Source: Deinococcus hopiensis KR-140 (GTDB taxonomy: Bacteria > Deinococcota > Deinococci > Deinococcales > Deinococcaceae). From it: a stretch of 64,000 nucleotides of DNA. Within the stretch, counting starts at the first letter, position 1. Each line of letters opens with the position of its first letter. The translations under genes were made by a program, and so were the position numbers. This document shows positions 39,661-48,258 of the stretch, one piece after another. The stretch lies in assembly GCF_900176165.1 (NCBI RefSeq), contig NZ_FWWU01000004.1:1-64000 (forward strand), written 5' to 3'. The notes below the pieces were generated by a model. It had not been told where the DNA came from. It made no database searches and saw only the letters and a list, made by a program, of their open reading frames with translations.

Positions 39661-40665
39661 GTGTCTCCCCGCCTCCTCTCCCGCCTGGGTGAGCGCTTGC
39701 GCCCGCCCCATCACCTGCGAAGCGTGTATGAGCGCCTGCTGGGCACCGAAGTCGAGGTGCAGGTGGTGGCGGGCACCCAGGTCCAGGCCGAGGCCGCTGA
39801 GGACGCCGCGCTGTGCGAGATCGAGCGGCTGACGACGGTCCTCAACCGCTTTGATCCGGAAAGTGAATTTTCGCGCTGGCTGCAGACGCGTGGGGCACCG
39901 GTTCTCCTCAGTCCGGACCTGCGCGCTGTGTTGCAGCACGCGGACACGTGGCGTGAGCGGACGCGTGGGGCGTGGCATCCGGGGGCCGACGCCCTTGGTG
40001 TTTTGTGGCGCGAAGCCGCGGCCCTGGGGAAGGAACCGGACGCAGCAGAACTGGAGCGCCTGACCGGGGAACTCCAGGCCGCGCCCTGGGTCCTGCATCC
40101 CGGCGGCACCGCCACGCTGCACGCTGCCTATCCGCTGGGGCTGAATGCTCTGGCGAAGGGCCACGTGGTGGACCGGGCCCTGGAAGCGGCGCTGAACTGT
40201 CCCGGCGTGCGTTCGGTCCTCGTCAACGCAGGTGGGGACCTGCACGCGCGGGGTGAGGCGGGCGTCGTCGTCGCCGTGGCCGATCCCTTCACCCCCCGGG
40301 ACGACACGCCGCCCGTCGCCCACGTACCGGTCCGAAATGCGGCCCTCGCCACGAGCGGGGGCGCGCACCGGGGATATCAAGTGGGGGCGGCCTGGCACTC
40401 GCACCTGCTCGATCCCCGCACTGGGCGCCCTGTGACGGGCGTGCCCGGCGTGACCGTCCTCGCGCCCGACTGCTGCACTGCGGACGCACTTGCGACGGCC
40501 CTCAGCGTGCTGTCCCTCACCGAGGGGCTGCTCCTGGTGGACGGGGTACCGGACGCCGCCGCCCTCCTCGTGACCCGGGACGGTGCGCGGCACACGAGCG
40601 CCCGCTGGCCCGCTTCCTCCCCCCATCCTGATCTTTCCCCTCCTGGAGTCGATCCCCATGTCTGA
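39661..40665 (+). CDS. apbE: FAD:protein FMN transferase (ApbE)
   Basis: About 334 residues from GTG 39661 (a longer frame opens at 39601). ApbE attaches FMN covalently to Thr or Ser of exported redox proteins. Visible signatures are VYERLLGTEVEVQV at the start, LNALAKGHVVDRALEA, VLVNAGGDLHARG, RGYQVGAAWHSHLLDPRTGRPV and TADALATALSVL, the last with the Mg-binding Asp. No lipobox or clear signal peptide is seen, which is odd for an extracytosolic enzyme. Neighbouring DUF2271 and PepSY genes are frequent ApbE companions. No flavinylation motif of the D-x-x-(S/T)-G-A-T kind was spotted in the operon. Confidence 0.87.
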   Translation: MSPRLLSRLGERLRPPHHLRSVYERLLGTEVEVQVVAGTQVQAEAAEDAALCEIERLTTVLNRFDPESEFSRWLQTRGAPVLLSPDLRAVLQHADTWRERTRGAWHPGADALGVLWREAAALGKEPDAAELERLTGELQAAPWVLHPGGTATLHAAYPLGLNALAKGHVVDRALEAALNCPGVRSVLVNAGGDLHARGEAGVVVAVADPFTPRDDTPPVAHVPVRNAALATSGGAHRGYQVGAAWHSHLLDPRTGRPVTGVPGVTVLAPDCCTADALATALSVLSLTEGLLLVDGVPDAAALLVTRDGARHTSARWPASSPHPDLSPPGVDPHV

Positions 40666-41209
40666 AACCCGCCGCAGCTTTCTGAACAAACTCGCCCTCG
40701 CCACGGGAGCGCTGACCCTCTCGCGCTTCCTGCCCGCCGGGGCCGCCTCTGCCCCCAAAAAGTGGGCCACGGGCATGGGCCTCGACATCGCCTTTACCGT
40801 CGCCACCCAGGCGGGCGGCCGGGTCAAGCGGCCCTACGTCGCCGTCTGGATCGAGGACGAGCAGGGCAAGCCCGTGCGTACCCTGACCGTCTGGGCGCAG
40901 ACCACCGGTCGTGGTCCCCGCTGGATTCCGGACCTGCGGCGCTGGTACCGCCAGAGCAGCGCGCTGCTTGATACCGTGAGCAGCGCCACCCGCAACCCCG
41001 GCTCCTACGCGGTGGCCTGGGACGGCAAGACCGACGCGGGGGCGCTGAGCAGCCAGGGCACCTATTACGTCTGCATCGAGTCCGCACGCGAGCACGGCCC
41101 CTACAGCCTGGTGCGCGAGGCCGTGACGGTGGGGGCCACCGCCTTCAAGAAGGACCTGACCCCGAACGGCGACATTGAGGCGGCGCGTGTCCAGCTCGGC
41201 AAGGCCTGA
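40658..41209 (+). CDS. DUF2271 protein with twin-arginine signal
   Basis: A 183-residue exported protein. The N-terminus (SETRRSFLNKLALATGA) is a twin-arginine signal: RR then FL, followed by a hydrophobic run and Ala-rich cleavage region. That implies export in a folded state, often with a cofactor. The mature part has a DUF2271-like pattern: PYVAVWIEDEQGKPVRTLTV, WIPDLRRWYRQ and GSYAVAWDGKTDAG. The reaction is unknown. It overlaps the end of apbE by eight bases and precedes the PepSY-helix gene, so the three proteins probably act together in an extracytosolic flavin-dependent redox step, perhaps linked to metal uptake. Confidence 0.83.
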   Translation: MSETRRSFLNKLALATGALTLSRFLPAGAASAPKKWATGMGLDIAFTVATQAGGRVKRPYVAVWIEDEQGKPVRTLTVWAQTTGRGPRWIPDLRRWYRQSSALLDTVSSATRNPGSYAVAWDGKTDAGALSSQGTYYVCIESAREHGPYSLVREAVTVGATAFKKDLTPNGDIEAARVQLGKA

Positions 41210-41864
41210 ACGGTCTGGGCCTCAGCAGGGCGGCCCGGGGGCAGGCACGGAGCGGGTTCGGCCCGCCCGCCGTCCCCGCACGCTCAAGGCCCGGACCCAC
41301 TCCTGGGCCCGCACCCTGCACACCTACACGAGCATGATCAGCCTGCTCACCGTACTGTTCTTCTCGCTGACCGGCATCACCCTCAACCATCCTGACTGGG
41401 CCTTTGGCAATGCCGAGACGCGGCGGGAGGTCACGGGTACCCTGCCCACCGGCTGGATCGGGCGTGGGCAGGTGAACTGGCTGATGGTGGCCGAGGAACT
41501 GCGGGCCCAGCAGGGCCTCAAGGGCCGCGCCGGCGATACGCGGCTTGACGGCAACGAGGCAAGCCTCAGCTTCAAGGCCCCTGGTTACGGGGCCGACGCC
41601 TTTATCGATGTCCGCACCGGCAAGTACACCCTGACCATCGACGCGCAGGGTGCCGTCGCCGTGATGAACGACCTGCACCGGGGCCGCGACGCAGGCGGTG
41701 CCTGGGCCTGGGTAATCGACGCCAGTGGCGTGTTCCTGGCCCTGGTGTCCCTGACGGGTCTGGTGATCTTGCTGTACCTGCGCAAGACCCGCGTGCCCGC
41801 TCTCCTGACCATGCTGGGCGGCGCGGCGCTGCTGCTCCTGCTGATGCGGGGGGCAGTGGGGTAA
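41175..41864 (+). CDS. PepSY-associated membrane protein
   Basis: Up to 229 residues; the true start may lie inside this frame, as the first 40 residues are basic and low-complexity and overlap the DUF2271 gene. HTYTSMISLLTVLFFSLTGITLNHPDW is the PepSY-associated helix with its conserved GITLN, and a periplasmic part follows (VDVRTGKYTLTIDAQG-like strands). WVIDASGVFLALVSLTGLVI and LLTMLGGAALLLLLM are further helices. Such proteins resemble small ferric-reductase-like redox anchors. A His in HRGRDAGG and another near the first helix could bind heme. It is the last gene of the operon. Confidence 0.8.
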   Translation: MRRRVSSSARPERSGPQQGGPGAGTERVRPARRPRTLKARTHSWARTLHTYTSMISLLTVLFFSLTGITLNHPDWAFGNAETRREVTGTLPTGWIGRGQVNWLMVAEELRAQQGLKGRAGDTRLDGNEASLSFKAPGYGADAFIDVRTGKYTLTIDAQGAVAVMNDLHRGRDAGGAWAWVIDASGVFLALVSLTGLVILLYLRKTRVPALLTMLGGAALLLLLMRGAVG

Positions 41865-41878
41865 AGGCAAAACGCAGG

Positions 41879-42082
41879 AGCGGCGGACCCTGTGGAGGAG
41901 AGGGGGGCCGCCGCTTGCCGTTGGCTGTGGATGGGTTCACGTTTCTGACCCTCTCCACTTGAAGGAGAGGGCGCTGCGGAACACAGGGTGACTGGGTGCG
42001 GCGGGCAGAGGGCGCCTCCCTTTCCGACGCCCTCTGCCTCAAGCCGCTCAGCCGGAACCCGTTTCTCTCATGCGGGTTCCGG
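41879..42082. other. Intergenic cluster of hairpins between convergent operons
   Basis: Within the 390-bp gap to the GH3 gene are four perfect stems: AGCGGCGG/CCGCCGCT (41879-41915), CCCTCTCC/GGAGAGGG (41949-41971), GGCAGAGGGCG/CGCCCTCTGCC (42004-42038) and CCGGAACCCG/CGGGTTCCGG (42052-42082). None has a long T tract, so they may be terminators for the two convergent operons or a repeat relic. Confidence 0.6.
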
Positions 42083-42181
42083 CCACTCCGTTCCGTCCTC
42101 TCCGCACCACTTCGGTCATTCCATGCCTCTGCGTCACCGTTTTTCCCGCCCGCTCAGGTGAATCGGTGATGAAATCACCCA

Positions 42182-42268
42182 TTCACCCGAATCCTTATCA
42201 CATTCGCGCTGCTCGGATTGACCGCTTTACGAAGTGGTCCAATCGGGGTCCGTATCAGATTGTCAGCG
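42182..42268. repeat. Degenerate dispersed repeat related to one at 9893-9919
   Basis: AATCGGGGTCCGTATCAGATT (42241-42261) aligns with ATTCGGAATCCGTATGAGATT at 9893-9913 (19 of 24 bases over the longer block), and CGAATCCTTATCACATT (42189-42205) is a weaker copy in the same orientation. It runs into the last codons of the GH3 gene. Both sites look like scraps of one intergenic repeat family. Confidence 0.45.
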
Positions 42269-44117
42269 CGTCCCGCACGCCCTGGGCCATCAGGCCGTAG
42301 CCCAGCCGCCACAGGGCGTCGCTGCTCGCGGTGCGCGGCAGGTCGGTGTGCGAGCGCGGCCAGTCGAAGGACAGGCGGCCCGTGAAGGGGTACGTTCCGC
42401 ACAGCACGTCCGCCACGCCCCGCCCCTCGGTGCCGGGCAGCCACGCGGCGACGAAAGCGTCCCAGTCGGCCAGTTGCTCGGTGACGACGAGGGGACGGCC
42501 CGAGAGCAGCACCACCACGAGGCGGTCACACTGCGGCCGCACCCGGGCAAGCAGGTCGAGTTGCCGGGCCGAGAGACGCAGTTCGGTGCGGTCGCCCATG
42601 CCCTCGGCGTAGGGCTCTTCCGCCACCACGGCCACGGCCACGGGAAAGCGGCCCTCCGCCTGCCCGTCCGCGCTGTAGTGCACCCGGTCCTCGCCCAGTT
42701 CTGCGCGCAGGCCTGCCAGGACGGTGGTACCGGGCGTGGTGGGTCCGTGGCCGCCCATCCACGTCACGGTCCAGCCGCCGCACTGCGCGCCGACGTCGTC
42801 GGCGGCCTCACCTACCACGAGCAGGGCGGGGGCCTGCGGGTCCAGGGGCAACACGTCGCCCGCGTTCTTGAGCAGCACCAGCGATTCGCGCACGGCCTGG
42901 CGGGCAATGGCGCGGTGCTCGTCGCAGCCCACGGCGTCCAGCAGGGCAGGATCGGTGTGGGGCTGCGCGAAGAGGCCCAGGGCCACCTTGGCGGTGAGGA
43001 TGCGGCGCACGGCGTCGTCGATGCGTTCGCCTGAGACCTCGCCGCGTTCCACCGCTCCACGCAGGGCCGCGATGAACTTTTCGGCATCGAAGGGCACCAT
43101 CACCATGTCCACACCCGCATTGATGCTGTCGGCCACCGAGCGGTCGTAGTCGTCCGGGTGGATCTGGTCGACGCCCGCCCAGTCCGAAACCACGAAGCCC
43201 CCGAAATTCAGCTCCCCCTTGAGCACGTCCGTGACCAGGTAGCGGTGCCCGTGCATCTTGTGGCCCTGCCACGCGCTGTAGGAGACCATCACGTTCAGCG
43301 CTCCCGCCTCAATGGCGGCCCTGTAGGGGGGCAGGTGAACCTCGCGCAGGGTGGCCTCATCAATCAGGCTGTCGCCCTGGTCGAGTTGCCACGCGCCCTG
43401 GTCCACGAGTTCCACCAGGCTCTCGCCCATCTGTGCGATGGCGAGGGTCCGGTCCACTTCCAGCGCGTTGCGGTCCACCCGCTCCGAGGTGCCGTAGGTC
43501 GTGGCCCCATCAGCGATGAAGTGCTTGACCGAGGGCAGCGCCGAGGTGGAGCTATTCCAGGCCTCGCCCCGCAGGCCCTCCACGAGCGCGGCGGCCAGGG
43601 AGGACACCACCTCTGTGTCCTGGCTGTAGCCCTCGTAGCTGCGGCCCCACCGCACGTCCTGCGGAATGCTTACGGCAGGCGCGAAGGTCCAGCGCACGTT
43701 CGTGGCGGCGATTTCCAGCGCAGTGGCGCGGCCGATCTGACGCACGAGCTCCGGATTGCGGGTGGCGCCCAGGCCGATGTTGTGCGGAAAGACGGTCGCG
43801 CCCACCACGTTGTTGTGACCGTGAACAGCGTCTACACCGTAGATCAGCGGAATGCCGAGGCGTGAGGTCAGCGCTTCTTCGTGGAAGGTCGTCACCATGT
43901 CCCGCCAGGACTGCGGCGTGTTGGGCTCTGGGTTGCCACCGCCGCCGCTCAGGACCGAGCCGAGCGCGAGGCGGGCCACGTCGCCGGGCTGAACGCTATT
44001 TTTCTCGGGCTGGGTCATCTGCCCGATCTTCTCGTCGAGCGTCATTTCACCGAGCAGCCGGTCGACGAGCTGCTGGCCTTCGGGCGAAAGGGGGAGGGGA
44101 GAGAGGGGGTGGGACAT
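42255..44117 (-). CDS. GH3-family beta-glycosidase
   Basis: A 620-residue cytoplasmic-looking glycoside hydrolase (no signal peptide). The N-terminal barrel has MTLDEKIGQM, GVDAVHGHNNVVGATVFPHN, KHFIADGATTYG and nucleophile Asp in GGFVVSDWAGVDQI. The C-terminal alpha/beta domain shows LVVGEAADDVGAQCGGWTVTW and LVVVLLSGRPLVV. It would release glucose or a related sugar from beta-linked oligosaccharides brought in by the ABC importer upstream in the same operon. ATG 44117 has AAGGAG upstream. The family identity is firm; the exact sugar is inferred from LacI-family control and the transporter. Confidence 0.93.
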   Translation of the reverse strand: MSHPLSPLPLSPEGQQLVDRLLGEMTLDEKIGQMTQPEKNSVQPGDVARLALGSVLSGGGGNPEPNTPQSWRDMVTTFHEEALTSRLGIPLIYGVDAVHGHNNVVGATVFPHNIGLGATRNPELVRQIGRATALEIAATNVRWTFAPAVSIPQDVRWGRSYEGYSQDTEVVSSLAAALVEGLRGEAWNSSTSALPSVKHFIADGATTYGTSERVDRNALEVDRTLAIAQMGESLVELVDQGAWQLDQGDSLIDEATLREVHLPPYRAAIEAGALNVMVSYSAWQGHKMHGHRYLVTDVLKGELNFGGFVVSDWAGVDQIHPDDYDRSVADSINAGVDMVMVPFDAEKFIAALRGAVERGEVSGERIDDAVRRILTAKVALGLFAQPHTDPALLDAVGCDEHRAIARQAVRESLVLLKNAGDVLPLDPQAPALLVVGEAADDVGAQCGGWTVTWMGGHGPTTPGTTVLAGLRAELGEDRVHYSADGQAEGRFPVAVAVVAEEPYAEGMGDRTELRLSARQLDLLARVRPQCDRLVVVLLSGRPLVVTEQLADWDAFVAAWLPGTEGRGVADVLCGTYPFTGRLSFDWPRSHTDLPRTASSDALWRLGYGLMAQGVRDALTI

Positions 44118-44248
44118 GGGGCGCTCCTTGCGGCGTGGGAGGATGGGAGAGAGGTGGACGCGGAACGCGGGCGGCCGGACCGTCGGGCCTGTTCCTGGTC
44201 TGAAGTAGACGCGGGGGGAATGAGAGGGGCCGGAGAGGAGGCCGGCCT

Positions 44249-45316
44249 TCAGCCGAGCGCGGCGGGCCGCCCGCCCGGTAGCGGAAGGGTGGCCGGGTGC
44301 AGGGGCGGCTGTGCGGCCAGTTCGGGGTCGTGCAGGATGCAGCGCGCCTGGTGACCGCCCTCGCCCACGTCGTACATGCGGGGCAGCCCCTCGCGGCACA
44401 CCGGGCGGGCGTGCGGGCAGCGCGGCTCGAAGGGGCAGCCGGGCGGGAGGTTCTGGAGGTCCGGGATCTCGCCGCGCACCTCCATGCCGGCTTGGGCGAA
44501 GTAGCCGTCGGGGTTGGGGGCGGCGCTCTTGAGCAGGCGCGTGTAGGGCATCTGCGGCTCACCGATCACCCGGTCTGCCGGGCCGATTTCCACAAGGTGC
44601 CCGGCGTACATCACCGCCACGCGGTCACTCATGTAGCGCGCGCCCGCGAGGTCATGCGTGATGAACAGCATGGACAGGCCCTCGCGGTCCCGCAGATCGA
44701 GCAGCAGGTTCATGATATCGAGCCGGATGGACACGTCGAGCGCGCTGGTGGGCTCATCCGCCAGGATCAGCTCGGGTTGCGCGGCCAGGGCGCGGGCAAT
44801 CACGACGCGCTGGCGCTGCCCGCCCGACAGCTCGTGGGGTTTTTTGGCCGCGTAGCTCGCGCCGGGCGACAGGCCCACGCGGTCGAGCAGGGCGCTGACC
44901 TGCGCGTTCACGTCGCCGCCCGTGTGTCCGTGAATCTTGAGGGGGCGCGCGAGGATATAGCCGATGGTGTGCAGCGGGTTGAGGCTGGCGAAGGGGTCTT
45001 GAAAAATCATCTGGACCCGGCCCCGCAGCCGCTTGAGGGCCTTTCCGCGCAGGGGGCGGGGCACAAGCTCGCCCCCCAGGCGCATCTCGCCGCGCGTCGG
45101 CTCGTGCAGGTGCGCGATCAGGCGGGCCACGGTGCTCTTGCCGCTGCCTGATTCGCCCACCAGCCCCAGCACCTCGCCGCGCTTTAGGGTCAGCGTCAGG
45201 TCGTTCACGGCCGTCACGCTGCGCCCAGAGCGTCCCACGGAAAACACCTTGGTCAGGCCCTCCAATTCCAGCGCGGGGAGAAAGGAATCGGCGGCGGAAA
45301 GGTCAATCGGCGGCAT
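44249..45316 (-). CDS. Oligopeptide/oligosaccharide ABC transporter ATPase (OppF/DppF-like)
   Basis: A 355-residue ATPase with Walker A GLVGESGSGKST, signature LSGGQRQRVVIARAL, Walker B LILADEPTSALD and the C-terminal oligopeptide-transporter extension with its Cys-containing LPPGCPFEPRCPHA motif, an iron-sulfur-type loop of the Opp family. It pairs with the ATPase half of the preceding fusion protein. ATG 45316 overlaps the end of that gene by 14 bp. Transporters of this class in Thermotoga and archaea move beta-glucosides, which fits the GH3 gene just downstream. Confidence 0.9.
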   Translation of the reverse strand: MPPIDLSAADSFLPALELEGLTKVFSVGRSGRSVTAVNDLTLTLKRGEVLGLVGESGSGKSTVARLIAHLHEPTRGEMRLGGELVPRPLRGKALKRLRGRVQMIFQDPFASLNPLHTIGYILARPLKIHGHTGGDVNAQVSALLDRVGLSPGASYAAKKPHELSGGQRQRVVIARALAAQPELILADEPTSALDVSIRLDIMNLLLDLRDREGLSMLFITHDLAGARYMSDRVAVMYAGHLVEIGPADRVIGEPQMPYTRLLKSAAPNPDGYFAQAGMEVRGEIPDLQNLPPGCPFEPRCPHARPVCREGLPRMYDVGEGGHQARCILHDPELAAQPPLHPATLPLPGGRPAALG

Positions 45317-47192
45317 CCGGATACTCCTTGACGGCGGGGGAATGCAGGAAGCAGGCCACGTGTTGCCCGGGTGCGACTTCCACCTTGGCGGGTTTGAGCA
45401 CGTCACAGGTGCCGGGCATGCGCGAGGGGCAGCGCTCGAAAAACGGGCAGTAGGCGATGTCCTGGGATAAGGGCGGCGGACGTCCCGGAATCCCTTCGCG
45501 GCGTTCGCGCGGGCCGTCCAGCGAGGGAAAGGCCCCCATCAGTTGCCGGGTATACGGGTGCTTGGGCTGGGCGTAGAGGTGGTGCGCCGGAGCCTCCTCG
45601 ACCACCTCGCCCGCGTACATGATGGCGATGCGGTCGCTCATCTCCACAAGCAGGGACAGGTCGTGCGTGATAAACACCACGGCGATTCCCAGGCGGCGGC
45701 GCACCGCGTCCACCTCCTGCAGAATCTGACGCTGCACCACCACGTCGAGCGCGGTAGTCGGCTCGTCCATCACGATGAGTTTGGGTTCCAGCGCCAGCGC
45801 GATGGCGATCACCACACGCTGCTTCATGCCGCCCGAGAGCTGGTGCGGATACGCTCCCAGATAGTCCTCGCGCAGGCCAACGAGCGCGAACAGTTCGCGG
45901 GCGCGGGCCTCCAGCCTGGCCCGGTCCTGCACGCCGTGGGCCTGCATCGCGTCGTAGACCTGCTCGCGGATCTTCAGCACGGGGTTGAGGATGTTCATGC
46001 TCGCCTGAAAGACCAGGCTGTAGTCCTTCCAGCGCACCCGCCGCAGCTGCTCGGAGCTGAGGGCCAGCAGGTCCTGCCCCGCGAGCCGCGCCTCGCCGCC
46101 GAACACGGCCCCGGGAGCGTCCAGCAGCCGGGTGGCCGCAAAGGCCAGGGTGCTTTTGCCGCAGCCCGACTCGCCCGCCAGGCCCAGGAACTCGCCGGGC
46201 GCCACGCTCAGCGTCACGTCGCGCACCGCGCGCACCTGGCCGTTTGGCGTGATGTACCCCGCGTCGAGGTGGCGGATGTCCAGCAGGGGCGCGGGGCCGG
46301 TCCGTTCGGGCCCGCTGGAGGTCTTCTTGCGCCGCAGCACCTGGGTGGCGCGGGTCGCGTGGACCACGCGGGGGTTGATCACCTCGTCGATTCCGAAGTT
46401 GATCAGGGCGAAGGCGGTGCCCAGCAGGGCGATGCACAGCCCGGGCGCGGCGACCCACCACCACGCGCCCTGCAGCAGGGCGCCCTTGGCTCCGGCCCAG
46501 TACAGCATGGTGCCCCAGGTGACCTGCGATACGTCCCCAATGCCCAGAAAGGCCAGGCCCGCCTCACTGAGGACCGCGTACAGCGCCGTGCCGAAAAAGC
46601 TCGCGGCGATCAGGCCCGCCAAATTGGGCAGCATCTCGGCGAAAATCACGCGGCCCGGGCCCTCACCGCTGACGACGGCGGCGTGGACGAAATCGCGGTT
46701 GCGCAGCGCCAGCGCCTGCGATCTGAGCACGCGCGCTCCCCAGGCCCAGCCCGTCAGCGAGATCACCAGGATGATCGACCACACGCCGCCGCCACGCAGA
46801 AAGGCGCTGACGATAATCAGCAGCGGCAGTCCCGGCAGCACCAGGAAGACGTTGAGCAGCACGCCCAGCGCCTCGTCGACCTTGCCGCCGAAATACGCCG
46901 CTGTCAGGCCCACGGCTGTGGCGATGGCGGTGGCGGCCAGGCCGGCAGTAAAGCCGATCAGCAGCGTCAAGCGCGCGCCGTACACGAGCTGCGCCCAGAT
47001 GTCCTGGCCCAGGGGCGTGGTGCCCAGGGGATGCGCGCCGCCGGGTTTCAGCCAGGTGCCGAATTCCTGGGACGTGGGGCTGTAGCGCGTCAGCAGCGGG
47101 GCGCACAGGGCCAGCAGCAGCAGGGCCGCCAGCAGGGCCACGCCCGCCGAGGCGCGCGGCGAGCGCCGCAACAGGGTCAGCACGCCGTTCAT
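45303..47192 (-). CDS. DppC-type permease fused to a DppD-type ATPase
   Basis: A 629-residue fusion. Residues about 1-285 are a permease with five or six helices and the EAA-like loop (VVSGEGPGRVIFAEMLPN); the start reads RSPRASAGVALLAALLLLAL, as in DppC. A short basic linker (LRRKKTSSGPERTG) leads to an ATPase with GLAGESGCGKST, LSGGMKQRVVIAIALA and LIVMDEPTTALD, and the C-terminal CPFFERCPSRMPGTC motif. The frame is open throughout, so it is a real fusion rather than a sequencing join. It overlaps the upstream permease gene by 4 bp. Separate genes are the usual arrangement. Confidence 0.92.
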   Translation of the reverse strand: MNGVLTLLRRSPRASAGVALLAALLLLALCAPLLTRYSPTSQEFGTWLKPGGAHPLGTTPLGQDIWAQLVYGARLTLLIGFTAGLAATAIATAVGLTAAYFGGKVDEALGVLLNVFLVLPGLPLLIIVSAFLRGGGVWSIILVISLTGWAWGARVLRSQALALRNRDFVHAAVVSGEGPGRVIFAEMLPNLAGLIAASFFGTALYAVLSEAGLAFLGIGDVSQVTWGTMLYWAGAKGALLQGAWWWVAAPGLCIALLGTAFALINFGIDEVINPRVVHATRATQVLRRKKTSSGPERTGPAPLLDIRHLDAGYITPNGQVRAVRDVTLSVAPGEFLGLAGESGCGKSTLAFAATRLLDAPGAVFGGEARLAGQDLLALSSEQLRRVRWKDYSLVFQASMNILNPVLKIREQVYDAMQAHGVQDRARLEARARELFALVGLREDYLGAYPHQLSGGMKQRVVIAIALALEPKLIVMDEPTTALDVVVQRQILQEVDAVRRRLGIAVVFITHDLSLLVEMSDRIAIMYAGEVVEEAPAHHLYAQPKHPYTRQLMGAFPSLDGPRERREGIPGRPPPLSQDIAYCPFFERCPSRMPGTCDVLKPAKVEVAPGQHVACFLHSPAVKEYPDAAD

Positions 47193-48175
47193 CCGGCCTT
47201 CCCGTCACGCACGCGCGGATCGAGCAGGACGTACAGGGCGTCCACCAGAAAGTTGGCGATGAGGACCGCCAGGGCGATAAACAGGAAGATGGCCTGCATC
47301 AGTGGGTAATCGAGGTTGGTCACGGCGGTAAACAGTTGCAATCCCAGTCCGGGGTACGAGAAGACCTGCTCGGTCAGGATCGAGCCACCCACCACGAAGC
47401 CCAGCGCCATACCGAAAGCGGTGAAGGAGGGCAGCAGCGCGTTGCGCAGCACGTAGCGGTTGAGCAGTCGCCCCTCGCTCAGGCCCTTGGCGCGGGCGAA
47501 GGCGATGTAGTCTTCGCCCATCACGCCCATCACGTTGTTGCGCATGGTGATCAGCCAGCCGCCCGCAGCGGTAAGCACGATGGTCACCGCTGGCAGCACG
47601 GCGTGCCTCAGCATGGACGCCCACCACTGGCCCGAGAAGGGGGTGAGAAAGGGATCGAGGTTGCCGCCCAGCGGAAACACGCTCGCCCGGAACGCCAGCA
47701 GGTACAGCAGCAGCAGCGCGAACCAGAAGTACGGCATGGAGTTCAGAAAAAGCGCGATGGGCGGCAGTGCGTCGGCCACCCGGCTGCCGCGCCGCCAAGC
47801 GCTGTACAGTCCCAGGGCGCTGCCCAGCAGAAAGGACAGGACGGTGCACACGCCGATGAGTCCGATGGTCCACGGCGCGGCCTGCGCCACGATGTCGCGC
47901 ACGGGCGTCGGAAACTGCCCAATGGAGCGCCCGAAGTCGCCGTGCAAGATCTTGCCCAGGTAGGAGAAGTACTGGCTCAGGGCGCTGCCCTGGTCGTTCA
48001 GCCCGTACGCGATTTTAAGGGCGTCTACGGCGGCCGGGTCGAGCTTGCCCTGGTATTTGGCGATCATGGCCCCGATGGGGTCGCCGGGCACCAGGCGCGG
48101 CAGGATGAAGTTGAGGGTTACGGCGACCCACAGGGTAAACAGCAGGAAACCGAACTTGCGCAGCAGGTAGGGCAT
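47189..48175 (-). CDS. ABC transporter permease (DppB-like)
   Basis: A 328-residue inner-membrane permease with six predicted helices. Hallmarks of the DppB group are the N-terminal LLFTLWVAVTLNFILPRLVPGDP, the EAA-like loop GEDYIAFARAKGLSEGRLL and the C-terminal YPLMQAIFLFIALAVLIANFLVDALY. It dimerises with the permease half of the fusion protein encoded downstream. ATG 48175; the stop overlaps the next start. A hairpin lies between it and the binding-protein gene upstream. Confidence 0.92.
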   Translation of the reverse strand: MPYLLRKFGFLLFTLWVAVTLNFILPRLVPGDPIGAMIAKYQGKLDPAAVDALKIAYGLNDQGSALSQYFSYLGKILHGDFGRSIGQFPTPVRDIVAQAAPWTIGLIGVCTVLSFLLGSALGLYSAWRRGSRVADALPPIALFLNSMPYFWFALLLLYLLAFRASVFPLGGNLDPFLTPFSGQWWASMLRHAVLPAVTIVLTAAGGWLITMRNNVMGVMGEDYIAFARAKGLSEGRLLNRYVLRNALLPSFTAFGMALGFVVGGSILTEQVFSYPGLGLQLFTAVTNLDYPLMQAIFLFIALAVLIANFLVDALYVLLDPRVRDGKAG

Positions 48176-48211
48176 GGGTGCAGCTCCGGGGGAAAAGGGG
48201 CCAAAGAGAGG

Positions 48212-48247
48212 GGGGGAAGGGACCCGGAACGCGGGACCACTTCCCCC
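48212..48247 (-). terminator. Hairpin between the binding-protein and permease genes
   Basis: GGGGGAAG (48212-48219) pairs with CTTCCCCC (48240-48247), extended inward by GGACCCG/CGGGACC with one mismatch. There is no long T run. It probably lowers expression of the membrane genes relative to the binding protein, as at 4028 in the sugar operon. Confidence 0.55.
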
Positions 48248-48258
48248 ACCCCCGCCGC

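Noticed and set aside
45543..47309. 588-residue plus-strand frame opposite the permease-ATPase fusion
   Set aside because: No domain signature; low-complexity His/Gln/Arg composition; the opposite strand has full ABC motifs.
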